Source: JABDMH01 sp965223105 (GTDB taxonomy: Bacteria > Bacteroidota > Bacteroidia > Chitinophagales > Saprospiraceae). From it: a DNA stretch of 64,000 nt. The stretch is from the NCBI GenBank assembly GCA_965223105.1, contig OZ244987.1, positions 1,922,001-1,986,000 on the forward strand, given 5' to 3'. Below the pieces are notes generated by a model. It ran no database searches. It was given only the letters and a program-made list of their open reading frames with translations, and was not told the origin of the DNA. This document shows positions 46,000 through 54,642 of this stretch, one piece after another. A program made the translations under genes and the position numbers. Within the stretch, counting starts at the first letter, position 1; every line of letters begins with the position of its first letter.

Positions 46000-47577
46000 A
46001 TGAATGATTGGAGAATTTGGTCTACCCTGATCGCCATGGCAGGATTTTGCCTACCTGGATGTGCCCCAAAAGGAGATTTGCAGTCGATAAACACATTGCC
46101 TAATGATCGAGCAAATATCATTTTCTTCCTCACTGACGACCATCGCTATGATTGCTTAGGATTCTTAGGCCACCCGTTTTTAAGCACTCCCGGGCTGGAC
46201 CGTATAGCGGCGGAGGGTGTCTACCTAAAAAATGCTTTTGTCACGACCTCATTGTGCTCTCCCAGCCGGGCTTCTATTCTGACCGGACTGTATGCGCACG
46301 AACATCGAGTGATCGATAACTATCATGAAGTGGACCGCGACTTGATATTTTTCCCACAATACCTCCAGCAAGCCGGTTATGAAACGGCCTTCATCGGTAA
46401 GTGGCACATGGGAGATGAAAATGTGCCTCAACGTGGGTTCGATCATTGGGCAGCATTTCGTGGGCAGGGTACCTATTATCCCGATGGCCATGGGACCAGC
46501 CGGGTTGTACCACAAACCAATTATGAAGGATACAACATCAATGGTGCCCAGGTGCCTCAACGAGGATATATCACCGATGAACTTACCGATATGTCTATCG
46601 ACTGGCTTGAATCTCGGGACAACAAGGACAAGCCCTTTTTCCTTTATGTCTCTCACAAAGCTGTGCATTCAGACTTCGTCCCGCGTGATGAAGACCGGGA
46701 CATGTATAGAGACGAAGAATGGGCTCCTCCGCCAAGTTACTATGATACCCCGGAAAACAGGGCGGGAAAACCGAGATGGCTAATTGACCAACGCAATAGC
46801 CGCCATGGCGCGGAATTTGGATATAATCTAGATCACTTTGATCTGGAATTTTACTACAAGCGGTATTGTGAAGCGCTGGTACCGGTCGACCAAGCCGTAA
46901 GCCGGACTCTGGAATACCTCGAGAAATCCGGCCAGTTGAATAACACCCTATTCGTCTATATGGGTGATAACGGGTTCTTCTTTGGGGAGCATGGTTTGAT
47001 AGATAAAAGGGCCGCCTATGAAACATCTATGCGTGTCCCATTACTTATGAGACTTCCAGCAAACATGGATAGAAATAAGGGTCAAGTAGTTACTGAAAAT
47101 GTGACCAATATTGATATCGCACCCACCTTGCTCGAAGCAGCCGCTATCGAAAAGCCTGCGCATATGCATGGAGAGAGTTTCTTCAAAACACTGAAGGGAG
47201 AGGAATTAAATTGGCGCGAATCGTTTCTCTACGAATACTTTTGGGAATGGAACTACCCCCAAACTCCCACCACCCATGCACTTCGCGGAAGCCGCTACAA
47301 ATACATCCGCTATCATGGCATTTGGGATACAGATGAACTGTACGATCTTGAAATGGATCCTGAGGAACGAGTCAACCTCATCAAGCATCCCGAACATCAG
47401 GACAGGATCGTAAGAATGAAAAAAGAACTCTTTGATATTTTGCGTAACACCGGTGGACAGGAAATCCCTTTCCAAGAGGATAAGGGGCGGAAATTCTATC
47501 ATCGCCATCCCGATCAGGCCAAACAGGGTCAATTTCCAGCGTATTTCTTTGAAGAGATGCAGCCGGTAACTGAGTGA
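46000..47577 (+). CDS. Sulfatase, formylglycine type, lipoprotein
   Basis: A 525-residue sulfatase with a lipobox (CLPGC, Cys21). Metal ligands sit in FFLTDDHRYDCLG (Asp46/Asp47), the formylglycine site is CSPSRASILTGLY (Cys86), followed by AFIGKWHMG and YMGDNGFFFGEHG. The C-terminal region has FLYEYFWEWNYPQTPTTHAL and RGSRYKYIRYHG, as in sulfatases acting on polysaccharides. It differs clearly from the sulfatase at 22569 and is not a recent duplicate. The S1-type catalytic set looks complete. Export as a lipoprotein and maturation by a formylglycine-generating enzyme encoded elsewhere are expected. No neighbouring glycoside hydrolase points to the substrate. Confidence 0.93.
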   Translation: MNDWRIWSTLIAMAGFCLPGCAPKGDLQSINTLPNDRANIIFFLTDDHRYDCLGFLGHPFLSTPGLDRIAAEGVYLKNAFVTTSLCSPSRASILTGLYAHEHRVIDNYHEVDRDLIFFPQYLQQAGYETAFIGKWHMGDENVPQRGFDHWAAFRGQGTYYPDGHGTSRVVPQTNYEGYNINGAQVPQRGYITDELTDMSIDWLESRDNKDKPFFLYVSHKAVHSDFVPRDEDRDMYRDEEWAPPPSYYDTPENRAGKPRWLIDQRNSRHGAEFGYNLDHFDLEFYYKRYCEALVPVDQAVSRTLEYLEKSGQLNNTLFVYMGDNGFFFGEHGLIDKRAAYETSMRVPLLMRLPANMDRNKGQVVTENVTNIDIAPTLLEAAAIEKPAHMHGESFFKTLKGEELNWRESFLYEYFWEWNYPQTPTTHALRGSRYKYIRYHGIWDTDELYDLEMDPEERVNLIKHPEHQDRIVRMKKELFDILRNTGGQEIPFQEDKGRKFYHRHPDQAKQGQFPAYFFEEMQPVTE

Positions 47578-47680
47578 GAAAAGGATTGAGTGCTTCTCGA
47601 TTTATTGTCTGTTATCAACTGCCATTTCGGGTTCGTTCGAAATCTATCAATTTGACTCTTTTGCTTTACTTATTGAAGGG

Positions 47681-48313
47681 CTAATAGGGGCGGCCATCAA
47701 GTTTAAGTATGATTTCCCCTCGAAGCAATTCAACAACACCCTTTTTTTCAAATTCCTTCAACAACCTTGAAATTACAACCCTGGTTGTGCCCAGCTCGTT
47801 GGCTAATCTTTTATGTGTCAATAAGACTTTTTTGTCTCCTTGTCTATGGTGGTATTGGATGAAGTAGTTGTATAGTCGCTCATTGATATGCTTAAAACTT
47901 AAATCATTGATTGTATTCAGCAATTCGGTATATCGGTCCAAAAAGGTCTGAATAATAAAACCATTCCACCTAGGGTATTTAATCTGCCATTCGCGTACTT
48001 TATCGATGGGGACAAGTAGCAAATCCGACTTGCGTTCGGTATGGGCATGAACCTGACTTTGCATATTGGAAAAACTTGCCACTAAAGACATCATACAGGT
48101 TTGCCCTGAAGAAATATAGTACAGTAAAATTTCTCGATCCAAATCATAATCATTTCGATATACCCTAATGGAACCGTTCAGCACTAGAGGGATCACTTTC
48201 ATGTATCTTCCCGATTCGGCAAGGACAACATTTTTATCAACAGTAACAGTTTGGCATTTCGAAGCTATTTCAGTTTTAAGCTCACTTTCAAATGGTAAGT
48301 CAACTAATTTCAT
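47681..48313 (-). CDS. Crp/Fnr-family transcriptional regulator
   Basis: A 210-residue regulator. A cyclic-nucleotide-binding-like beta roll (about 15-120) contains VVLAESGRYMKVIPLVLNG and EILLYYISSGQTCMMSL. A long dimerisation helix follows, then a C-terminal winged helix (about 150-205) with LTHKRLANELGTTRVVISRL and LKEFEKKGVVELLRG. It lies 47 bp downstream of the DsrE-like gene on the same strand, so the two probably form an operon. The sensor part holds two cysteines in the N-terminal half (Cys19 and the one in GQTCMM), too few for an Fnr-type Fe-S cluster. The effector is unknown. Confidence 0.9.
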   Translation of the reverse strand: MKLVDLPFESELKTEIASKCQTVTVDKNVVLAESGRYMKVIPLVLNGSIRVYRNDYDLDREILLYYISSGQTCMMSLVASFSNMQSQVHAHTERKSDLLLVPIDKVREWQIKYPRWNGFIIQTFLDRYTELLNTINDLSFKHINERLYNYFIQYHHRQGDKKVLLTHKRLANELGTTRVVISRLLKEFEKKGVVELLRGEIILKLDGRPY

Positions 48314-48360
48314 GGGTCTTCTTACATCACGTTTGTAACAAGATACGCCAATATATACTT

Positions 48361-48807
48361 CTAGTAGACAAACATGCGATCACTATTCAAGGAAAGTTCT
48401 AATAATTCTTTAGGAAGAGCAAATTTGATTTTCCTCCCCTGAATCTCTTCGGTAGTCAGTCCCCTCGCCTTGCTTGACATACCCGAAAGGTAGATTTGGC
48501 ACCCAGCCTTTTCCAGCACTTCATAATGCGATTTCAGCGACCCGGTTCCCAGGCCTTGTACATGTTCGATGACATTTTCTCTCATGAGCTGGACTGCATC
48601 TCCAGCCAAAAACATGGTGACGGTATGCCCCTCATCTACGGCAGTTTTTGCCACTAAAAATGCCAATGCTGCTACCGTTGGATTCTCAGGTCCTCGGGTT
48701 AAATGAATTAGGACGCTTTCTTTGACGTTATTTTGTGTTTGCCCCTTTTGAAATGCCAGAAGAACTAATAGCAATAATAATGGGTAAATATAAAGCAGGT
48801 TTTTCAC
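48361..48807 (-). CDS. DsrE/DsrF-like protein with a signal peptide
   Basis: A 148-residue protein. A hydrophobic signal (MKNLLYIYPLLLLLVLLAFQ) precedes a DsrE-like alpha/beta domain: VLIHLTRGPENPTVAALAFL, GHTVTMFLAGDAVQLM, and a loop cysteine in LEKAGCQIYLSG, at the position used for sulfur transfer in DsrE/TusD-like proteins. Members of this family usually act in the cytoplasm; export is less common but known for periplasmic forms. It is transcribed toward the Crp/Fnr gene. A link to sulfur-compound handling is plausible given the sulfatases nearby, but this is inference. Confidence 0.8.
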   Translation of the reverse strand: MKNLLYIYPLLLLLVLLAFQKGQTQNNVKESVLIHLTRGPENPTVAALAFLVAKTAVDEGHTVTMFLAGDAVQLMRENVIEHVQGLGTGSLKSHYEVLEKAGCQIYLSGMSSKARGLTTEEIQGRKIKFALPKELLELSLNSDRMFVY

Positions 48808-48961
48808 AACGAATGGTTTAAGTCAATTAATAATTAACTTTATACACATCTGTTCAAAATAATTATCAAATTGAGGTTGTCATGATTTTGGTCAAACTCC
48901 CGCCAAGCTGATTCTGATACCCATTATCGTGCCGCGTTTCAGCCCGGCGCTATGATGATTC

Positions 48962-48980
48962 GGCCCCTTCGGGGCCTTTT
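48962..48980 (+). terminator. GC hairpin with T-run, orphan terminator-like
   Basis: A perfect stem GGCCCC / GGGGCC with loop TTC is followed by TTTT on the plus strand. No plus-strand gene ends immediately upstream; both flanking genes are on the minus strand. It may serve weakly for the DUF1059 gene, be a relic, or be another dispersed hairpin. Confidence 0.5.
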
Positions 48981-49014
48981 GTGATAATTATTTTGGACGG
49001 CATTGCACTTCATG

Positions 49015-49191
49015 CTACTCTTCACGCATTACGGATCTGATTTTTTCCACAACCTCTGGTGTCACCTCGTTAATGCCATGTTCAGTGTTTGCATGTTCAG
49101 CAGCTAATCTTAGTGCTTCATCCGCTGTTTTTGCTCTGATGATGCCATCACAATCAAAGCCTACATCCCTACAGTGAATTACTTTTTCCAT
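49015..49191 (-). CDS. DUF1059-domain small protein
   Basis: A 58-residue protein, starting at ATG 49191 (MEKVIHCRDVGFDCDG). The long frame to 49338 would add residues unlike any known extension. The body matches the DUF1059 pattern: CRDVGFDCDGIIRAKTADE, then EALRLAAEHANTEHG and a helix with TPEVVEKIRSVM. Two cysteines near the N-terminus are conserved in the family. The function is unknown; it is a common small cytosolic protein of bacteria and archaea, and nothing in the neighbourhood suggests a partner. Confidence 0.85.
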   Translation of the reverse strand: MEKVIHCRDVGFDCDGIIRAKTADEALRLAAEHANTEHGINEVTPEVVEKIRSVMREE

Positions 49192-49621
49192 TTGATAGAA
49201 TTTAAAACAATTAAGCGATGTTGTCACCAACAAAGATAAATGGAACCGGTGGAGAAAAATGGTATCTTTTGATACAGATGGTGTTATTTGAGCCCTTTGA
49301 GTGAGGGTGGCAGAGCTTGGAATGAGGTCATATGGCAAAGTAGATTTCAGAGAGCCTATATTTCTAGCTTACGAAATTGAATTTGCGATTGACGTGAGAA
49401 ATTATCCGGTCTTTCAAATAATCTGTAAAGCCCAAAGCTGAAGGACAAGTGGACAAGCTGACAAGCTTCGTAATAGTAACAATGATGGACCGAATCTTTG
49501 CAACTTCGACCAATTTTTCTACGTCAGATTCTCAACCCACCCTTGATACTTGGTTCTGTGCACCAACGTTATCACTCCTAAGGGCAAGTTTCAATCATTG
49601 CTTACTAATGAATCCTGTTTT

Positions 49622-50950
49622 ATGATGAAGAATTTGACATTTCGCTTACTCCTCCAATGCCTTTCCATGGTCTCCTGCTTCTGTGTTGCATCACAGGAAA
49701 TCAGTGATCCCGAAAAAAACTTCGAGCACCTTTGGCAGACATTCGATAAAGATTACGCTCTATTTGAAGTTAAAAATATCGACTGGAGTGCATTATACCA
49801 GGTATATCGATCACGAGTGAGCGATAAGACCTCCGATGATGAACTTTTTGAGATTATCTCAAATATGCTGGGGCATTTAAACGACAATCACGTCAGGCTG
49901 CGTTCTCAGAATCCACCTCGAAATTTTAGTGCTGGCTATCTATTTCAGCGATTTGGTGGTGAAAAATATGATCTGTTTAGAGATTTAATGTCGCAGAGGC
50001 CTCTACCTGATCATTATGTTGTTAAGGACCATCTGGGCAGCCCCAGGGTGGTCTTCCAGGATAAGAACAATAATAACCAGATTGATTTTGCTACCGAGAT
50101 TGAGGAGGTCAAAAACTACTACCCCTTCGGCCTCGAATGGGACGAACCCACCCAGGAAACTGCTAAATACCGTAATGCCTACAATAATAAAGAGCGGACG
50201 CCACACACGAAGTATTTAGATTTTGGAGCTAGGAACTATATTAAGAGCGCTAATGTGTTTGATGGGCCGGATCCTATAAGTTCAAGCTTTCCGCAACTTA
50301 CGACGATAAATTATGCGGGGAATTCTCCCGTAGCGCATATAGATCTGCATGGCTTGCAGAAGGTCAAGTTGATTAATGGTCAGATCTTGCGAGGTCCGAA
50401 TTCGCCTGCTGTCATCGACGCTGCAAATGAACAGATTGCAATTGACTACATAATGAGCCATCCATCCACTGGAGGGTTGGGTAATGTAGATGAGATTGTG
50501 GGCAACGAATCCGTTGGAGGTGCTATGCATGAGATCTTTAGCCCGGAGAATGTTGGTGCCATCTTGATGATGGCTGAAGGGGTATCAACTCCGAGTAGAG
50601 CTGGGAGAACATCACTAAATGTGAGAGCGGCAGGGAAGGCAGATGATGCTACCAGGGAAGGGATCATTTATGAAAGAACGGACCAAACAGGAGCTTTAGA
50701 TAAATATGTCGGGCAATCAAAGAATGAAAAACGCTTTTTGAAGCGCCAAGGTGAACACGCTAGAGCAAATCCCGATTCAGATTTTGAATTTAAAGTTATC
50801 GATCGTGGAGATCCAAGAGGAAAATTTCCAACCGATCTTGACATAAAAGAACAAAGGGCCCTTGATGCAAGGGGTGGACCAAGAAATAAATCTAATCCTC
50901 AAGGGGGAACTTCAAACAAGAAAAATGTTATTAGAAAAGATAGATCCTAA
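49622..50950 (+). CDS. Chimera: S41 peptidase N-terminus fused to RHS core and GIY-YIG-like toxin tip
   Basis: A 442-residue frame. Residues 1-130 have a signal peptide (MMKNLTFRLLLQCLSMVSCF) and an S41-peptidase N-terminal domain (FEHLWQTFDKDYALFEVKNI, then DDELFEIISNMLGHLNDNHV), but the frame turns at His131 into RHS-associated core sequence (VVKDHLGSPRVVFQDKN, YPFGLEWDEP, YLDFGARNYIKSANVFDGPD). The tip, about 347-442, has GIIYERTD, DKYVGQSK, RFLKRQGEHARAN and KEQRALDARGG, which fits a GIY-YIG nuclease (conserved Tyr, Gly, Arg, His, Glu). The S41 catalytic Ser domain is absent. Sequence from 50021 on is repeated at 58636. It is either a fortuitous fusion at a recombination junction or an exported toxin. 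An in-frame TTG at 49550 is less likely as start. Confidence 0.7.
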   Translation: MMKNLTFRLLLQCLSMVSCFCVASQEISDPEKNFEHLWQTFDKDYALFEVKNIDWSALYQVYRSRVSDKTSDDELFEIISNMLGHLNDNHVRLRSQNPPRNFSAGYLFQRFGGEKYDLFRDLMSQRPLPDHYVVKDHLGSPRVVFQDKNNNNQIDFATEIEEVKNYYPFGLEWDEPTQETAKYRNAYNNKERTPHTKYLDFGARNYIKSANVFDGPDPISSSFPQLTTINYAGNSPVAHIDLHGLQKVKLINGQILRGPNSPAVIDAANEQIAIDYIMSHPSTGGLGNVDEIVGNESVGGAMHEIFSPENVGAILMMAEGVSTPSRAGRTSLNVRAAGKADDATREGIIYERTDQTGALDKYVGQSKNEKRFLKRQGEHARANPDSDFEFKVIDRGDPRGKFPTDLDIKEQRALDARGGPRNKSNPQGGTSNKKNVIRKDRS

Positions 50951-50955
50951 TAGGA

Positions 50956-51450
50956 ATGAAGCTTAAGAAGGGAGATATATTTGAATTTAGGCCAAATGAC
51001 AATGCACTAGCTTACGGCCAAATTATAGGTCTTGGAAAAGGCGGCTCGATTAGTGTCGTACTTTTCAAAAGTATGTATAAGTCAAGACCAGATTCGAAGG
51101 AGATACTTGAGGATGATATCTTACTGATTGCAAATACATTTGATGCTAAGTTGTATCACAAGCATTGGACTATCATTGATAATATGGATCTAGGCCAAAC
51201 AAATGTCATTAGGCCTTACTATAAAATTGGCACAGATCCAGTCATGGTTGAGAATTTTGAAGGTAAGACACTAAAGACAGCTACTGATGACGAAAAGCAA
51301 AGCCTGATATATAGGTCTTATGTAGCACCGGTAAGATTAGAGCTTGCTTTTAAAGCGTATTACAAGAACGGTGAGTGGCGTGATGCTTTCGATGATCTAC
51401 TTTATTCAAAAGCTGTTGAGGGGCACTCAATAGTAGAGCGATCTGCTTAA
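50956..51450 (+). CDS. Imm26-like immunity protein
   Basis: A 164-residue protein directly after the toxin tip (5-bp gap). The N-terminus MKLKKGDIFEFRPNDNALA and then YGQIIGLGKGGSISVVLFKS resemble the Imm26 immunity fold (GDIFxIP-like strand followed by a YGQI strand). Imm26 proteins are cytosolic partners of polymorphic toxins, including RHS/GIY-YIG types, and neutralise the toxin domain by binding. The order toxin tip then immunity gene is standard for RHS cassettes. The gene stands 20 bp from the converging XRE regulator. An identical copy is present at 59571. The match is based on motifs remembered, not on a search. Confidence 0.7.
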   Translation: MKLKKGDIFEFRPNDNALAYGQIIGLGKGGSISVVLFKSMYKSRPDSKEILEDDILLIANTFDAKLYHKHWTIIDNMDLGQTNVIRPYYKIGTDPVMVENFEGKTLKTATDDEKQSLIYRSYVAPVRLELAFKAYYKNGEWRDAFDDLLYSKAVEGHSIVERSA

Positions 51451-51470
51451 GAATTCCTTGGCTGGTGTCG

Positions 51471-51815
51471 TCACTTGGCTTTAGCAAAAGCCTGTTTTGT
51501 TTTAAAGTTTTGGATATAGGTATCGATTACATTGAAAAGGACGGATCGAGTATTCTCGTCCATTTTCTGGATATTCTCAATTCTTTCTACTGTCTCCTTA
51601 TCGTAGCTGGCGAATTCGCCGTCACCTAATAGAAAATCAACTGTGACGCCGAAGGAGTCTGCAATTTTCTTTGCGGCATCGACAGATGGAATGGCAAGTC
51701 TTCGCTCATACTTGCTAATCATCTCCCTGGACACGCCGCTTTTCACAGAAAGATCACTCTGCGACCATCCATTTTCCTTCCTAAGGTTAGCAATAATGAC
51801 GGCTATTTTATCCAT
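51471..51815 (-). CDS. XRE-family helix-turn-helix regulator
   Basis: A 114-residue protein with an N-terminal HTH of the Cro/CI type (about 5-60: IIANLRKENGWSQSDLSVKS, then GVSREMISKYERRLAIPSVD). A C-terminal helical part (KIADSFGVTVDFLLGDGEF and then helices to residue 114) could form a dimer. It is divergent from the primase gene, with about 157 bp between their starts that contains a candidate dyad operator (51886-51942). A role as a repressor of the mobile functions is likely, as in many integrative elements and phages. An identical copy lies at 60086. Confidence 0.9.
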   Translation of the reverse strand: MDKIAVIIANLRKENGWSQSDLSVKSGVSREMISKYERRLAIPSVDAAKKIADSFGVTVDFLLGDGEFASYDKETVERIENIQKMDENTRSVLFNVIDTYIQNFKTKQAFAKAK

Positions 51816-51885
51816 AATAAGCTGTTTTTGTGCCTTAAAGGCACGACTCAGAGCAAATATATGGGATTAAAGGCCGAAAATAAAT

Positions 51886-51942
51886 CTATTAGTTCCTTGG
51901 CTTAATGGAATTATAATCTATATTTGCGTCTAATAGTTCCAT
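51886..51942. promoter_or_regulatory. Candidate XRE operator sites
   Basis: Related half-sites repeat between the divergent regulator and primase genes: CTATTAGTTCC near 51886, TTAATGGAATTATAA near 51902, and CTAATAGTTCCAT near 51930. The second and third form an inverted pair (AATGGAA / TTCCATT). This is the place where an XRE repressor would control both genes. The same block occurs in the right copy. Binding is inferred. Confidence 0.4.
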
Positions 51943-51972
51943 TTGGATTTTTTCAGACTTTAACATTTTTCA

Positions 51973-54621
51973 ATGGAGATCTCCGAGATCAAATCGCGCC
52001 TCCCAATCACCCAGGTCATTACTCACTACGGTTACAAACTAGATCGGAATAACCGGATGTTGTGTCCCTGGCACAAGGATAAGACACCAAGCTTGCAGAT
52101 TTATCCGAAGACCAATACCTGGACGTGTTTCTCAAGCAAGTGTAGTGCGGGCAGTGGTGATCAGATCGAGTTTGTACAGCGAGAGGCACAATGCAGCAAG
52201 CATGAAGCGATCATGAAATGCAAAGCGATGCTTGGTGTGGTGGTGACCAAACAGCAAAAGTCAAGAACAGAGGATTTAAGCAGGATCGCTGTCCTAAGCA
52301 ATTTTTACATGCGTCGGGCGACCAATACACGATCAGGCAAAGGAAAAGCCTACGCGGAGTCACGAGGATTAAAATACCCCACGGAGTTATATACCTATTG
52401 CGGTACAGAAATGGGTCGCAAATCAAATGCGGACTTGCAGGCACAAATGCAAAAGTTAGGCTTGGAGAGGTTTAAGAGGTGCCTATTGTTTGCCATGCGC
52501 AATGCACAAGGTCAGATTGTGAGCCTATATGGTCGGCACACTTTAAACAATGATACAGGTAAGCATTTTTATTTATCTGGAGAGAAGGAGGGATTATACC
52601 CAAGGTGGCCAGCTGCTGATTGCAAGCATTTGATTTTGACCGAAAGCTTGCTCGATACGGCTACGTTAATCCAGTATCATCAAGGAAGCCAGAGCATAAA
52701 CTACCTGGCACTATACGGTACTAATGGTTTTACTGTAAACCACAAGGAGGCAATCAAAGGATTAAAATCCCTGGAAGAAATAACGCTGTTCATGGATGGA
52801 GACCAAGCCGGAGATGAAGCATTGCCAAACCTAGCTGAGAAAATCAAAGCTGTCCGCTCGGATATTAAAATCAGTTATGTGGAAACACCCCGGGACGAAG
52901 ATCCGAATAGTTTATGTCAAGGGCACGAGTCAGCAATTTTTACTCACTTGCTAGATCACCGTAAGCCATTGGTTGCTGATATTTTTTCTTCAAATGAAGA
53001 ATCAATTGAAAACAAAAAAATAGAAGAGAAGCAGTTAAACGGAAAATTGGTCACCGAAAATGAGGAGTTGCTGGTGTACCACCAGGAACCCTTGCAGATA
53101 TTAATATTGGGAGGCATCCGGATCGCAGGGTTAGACCGATTACGAGTGACGTTAAAGATCACCAGGGCGAACACAGACCTAATGCCCTTGCGCTACACCC
53201 TGGATCTTTATCACAATAAACAAGTAGAGCAATTAAGTGAGCGCATGGCGGCAGAGCTAAAAATTACACAGCTTGTAAGCAGGCGCATCATCAGCGATTT
53301 AACCGAATCATTGGAGCAATACCGGTACGGGAAACAAGCGACTAGACGCAGTCACGAACCCCAAGCCTATCAGATGAGTGCTGTGGAGGAAAAAGAGGCG
53401 ATAAAATATCTGAAGGGCAAGAAATTAATGGAACGCACCCTAAAGGATTTTGAACGCAGTGGTATTGTGGGAGAGCTGCAAAATGCGATGATCGGTCATA
53501 TTATTTATCTGAGCCGAAAACGCAACAAGCCCATGCATGTGATGTACTTGGGAAGCAGTGGAGCGGGTAAAACCTATCTACAAGAGAAATTATCAGCTTT
53601 TATTCCCCGGGAGGATAAAAAAAGCGTGACAGCTTTAAGCGATCAGAGTCTTTATTATCAAGCGAAGCAATTAAAAAATAAAGTGCTGTTGATCGAGGAT
53701 CTAGACGGTGCAGAAAATGTGCTGTTTGTTATCCGGGAGCTACAGACCAAAGGCTGGATCAGTAAGACGGTAGTATGGCGAGATAGTAAAGGCAAAATGC
53801 AAAGTGTGGATGTAATAGCCGAAGGACCAGTATGCATATCGAGCTGTACCACGCGCGAAAAGCTATATGAAGACAATGCCAACCGGTGCATTTTATTATA
53901 TATCGATGAGAGTAAAAACCAAGATGAAAAAATCATGGCTTATCAAAAGAAAAAAAGTGCCGGTCTGATCAAAACGGCCATGGAAGTTGAGATACAAAAG
54001 TTGCATCAGAATATCCAACGAGTGCTGCTGCCGATCGAAGTGATCAATCCGTATGCCGAATTAATCAGTTTGCCAGCAAAAGTATTTAAGCCACGGCGTA
54101 CCCTGCAAATATTGCTGAGTTTTATTGAGACGGTGACTTTTTATCATCAGTATCAAAGAGACGTCAAGATTGATAAAGCGACCGGCATTCGTTTCATTGA
54201 GAGCACTGTGGAGGATGTGGAATGGTCCTTTCGCCTATTGAGAAACGTATTGTTTAATAAGAGCGACGAATTAAATAAAGCTACCCGGGATTTTTTGGAA
54301 AAATTAAAAGAAAAGGTGGGTGAGGATCAATCTTTCTACACCCAGGAAATACGCAAAGCCTTCAGGCTATCCAGTACCACAATACATCGCTACGTCAGAA
54401 TATTAAAGGCACACGGATATATCGAATACAAGGGCGGTAATCGACATCGAGGTTATGAATACCAGATCGTAGATTACGACGAATATGCTGAGCTAAAAGG
54501 AGAAATCAACCGGTTATTGGACGATATTCTGGCTAACATCCGGCAGAAAAATGGAATTCCACAAGTATTCCATTCTGAAAATGGAACACCCAAGCAGCAG
54601 AAGGTCAACGCATTAGCTTAA
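51973..54621 (+). CDS. Primase-like protein: CHC2 zinc finger, Toprim, P-loop ATPase, winged helix
   Basis: An 882-residue protein of unusual build. Residues about 1-90 hold a CHC2-type zinc finger (CPWH with Cys31/His34 and CFSSKC with Cys52/Cys57). A Toprim domain follows (about 215-300: LILTESLLDTATL and LFMDGDQAGDEA, with the DxD metal pair). After a linker, about 510-650 carry a P-loop ATPase (MYLGSSGAGKTYLQ, Walker A; KVLLIEDLDG, Walker B). The C-terminus has a winged helix (RKAFRLSSTTIHRYVRILKA) and a charged tail. This suggests a replication primase-ATPase of a mobile element, able to prime and possibly unwind DNA at an origin. I cannot name a family with this exact domain order. It is followed by two recombinases. 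Confidence 0.85.
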   Translation: MEISEIKSRLPITQVITHYGYKLDRNNRMLCPWHKDKTPSLQIYPKTNTWTCFSSKCSAGSGDQIEFVQREAQCSKHEAIMKCKAMLGVVVTKQQKSRTEDLSRIAVLSNFYMRRATNTRSGKGKAYAESRGLKYPTELYTYCGTEMGRKSNADLQAQMQKLGLERFKRCLLFAMRNAQGQIVSLYGRHTLNNDTGKHFYLSGEKEGLYPRWPAADCKHLILTESLLDTATLIQYHQGSQSINYLALYGTNGFTVNHKEAIKGLKSLEEITLFMDGDQAGDEALPNLAEKIKAVRSDIKISYVETPRDEDPNSLCQGHESAIFTHLLDHRKPLVADIFSSNEESIENKKIEEKQLNGKLVTENEELLVYHQEPLQILILGGIRIAGLDRLRVTLKITRANTDLMPLRYTLDLYHNKQVEQLSERMAAELKITQLVSRRIISDLTESLEQYRYGKQATRRSHEPQAYQMSAVEEKEAIKYLKGKKLMERTLKDFERSGIVGELQNAMIGHIIYLSRKRNKPMHVMYLGSSGAGKTYLQEKLSAFIPREDKKSVTALSDQSLYYQAKQLKNKVLLIEDLDGAENVLFVIRELQTKGWISKTVVWRDSKGKMQSVDVIAEGPVCISSCTTREKLYEDNANRCILLYIDESKNQDEKIMAYQKKKSAGLIKTAMEVEIQKLHQNIQRVLLPIEVINPYAELISLPAKVFKPRRTLQILLSFIETVTFYHQYQRDVKIDKATGIRFIESTVEDVEWSFRLLRNVLFNKSDELNKATRDFLEKLKEKVGEDQSFYTQEIRKAFRLSSTTIHRYVRILKAHGYIEYKGGNRHRGYEYQIVDYDEYAELKGEINRLLDDILANIRQKNGIPQVFHSENGTPKQQKVNALA

Positions 54622-54642
54622 GTATTCCACTATTCCACCAAT

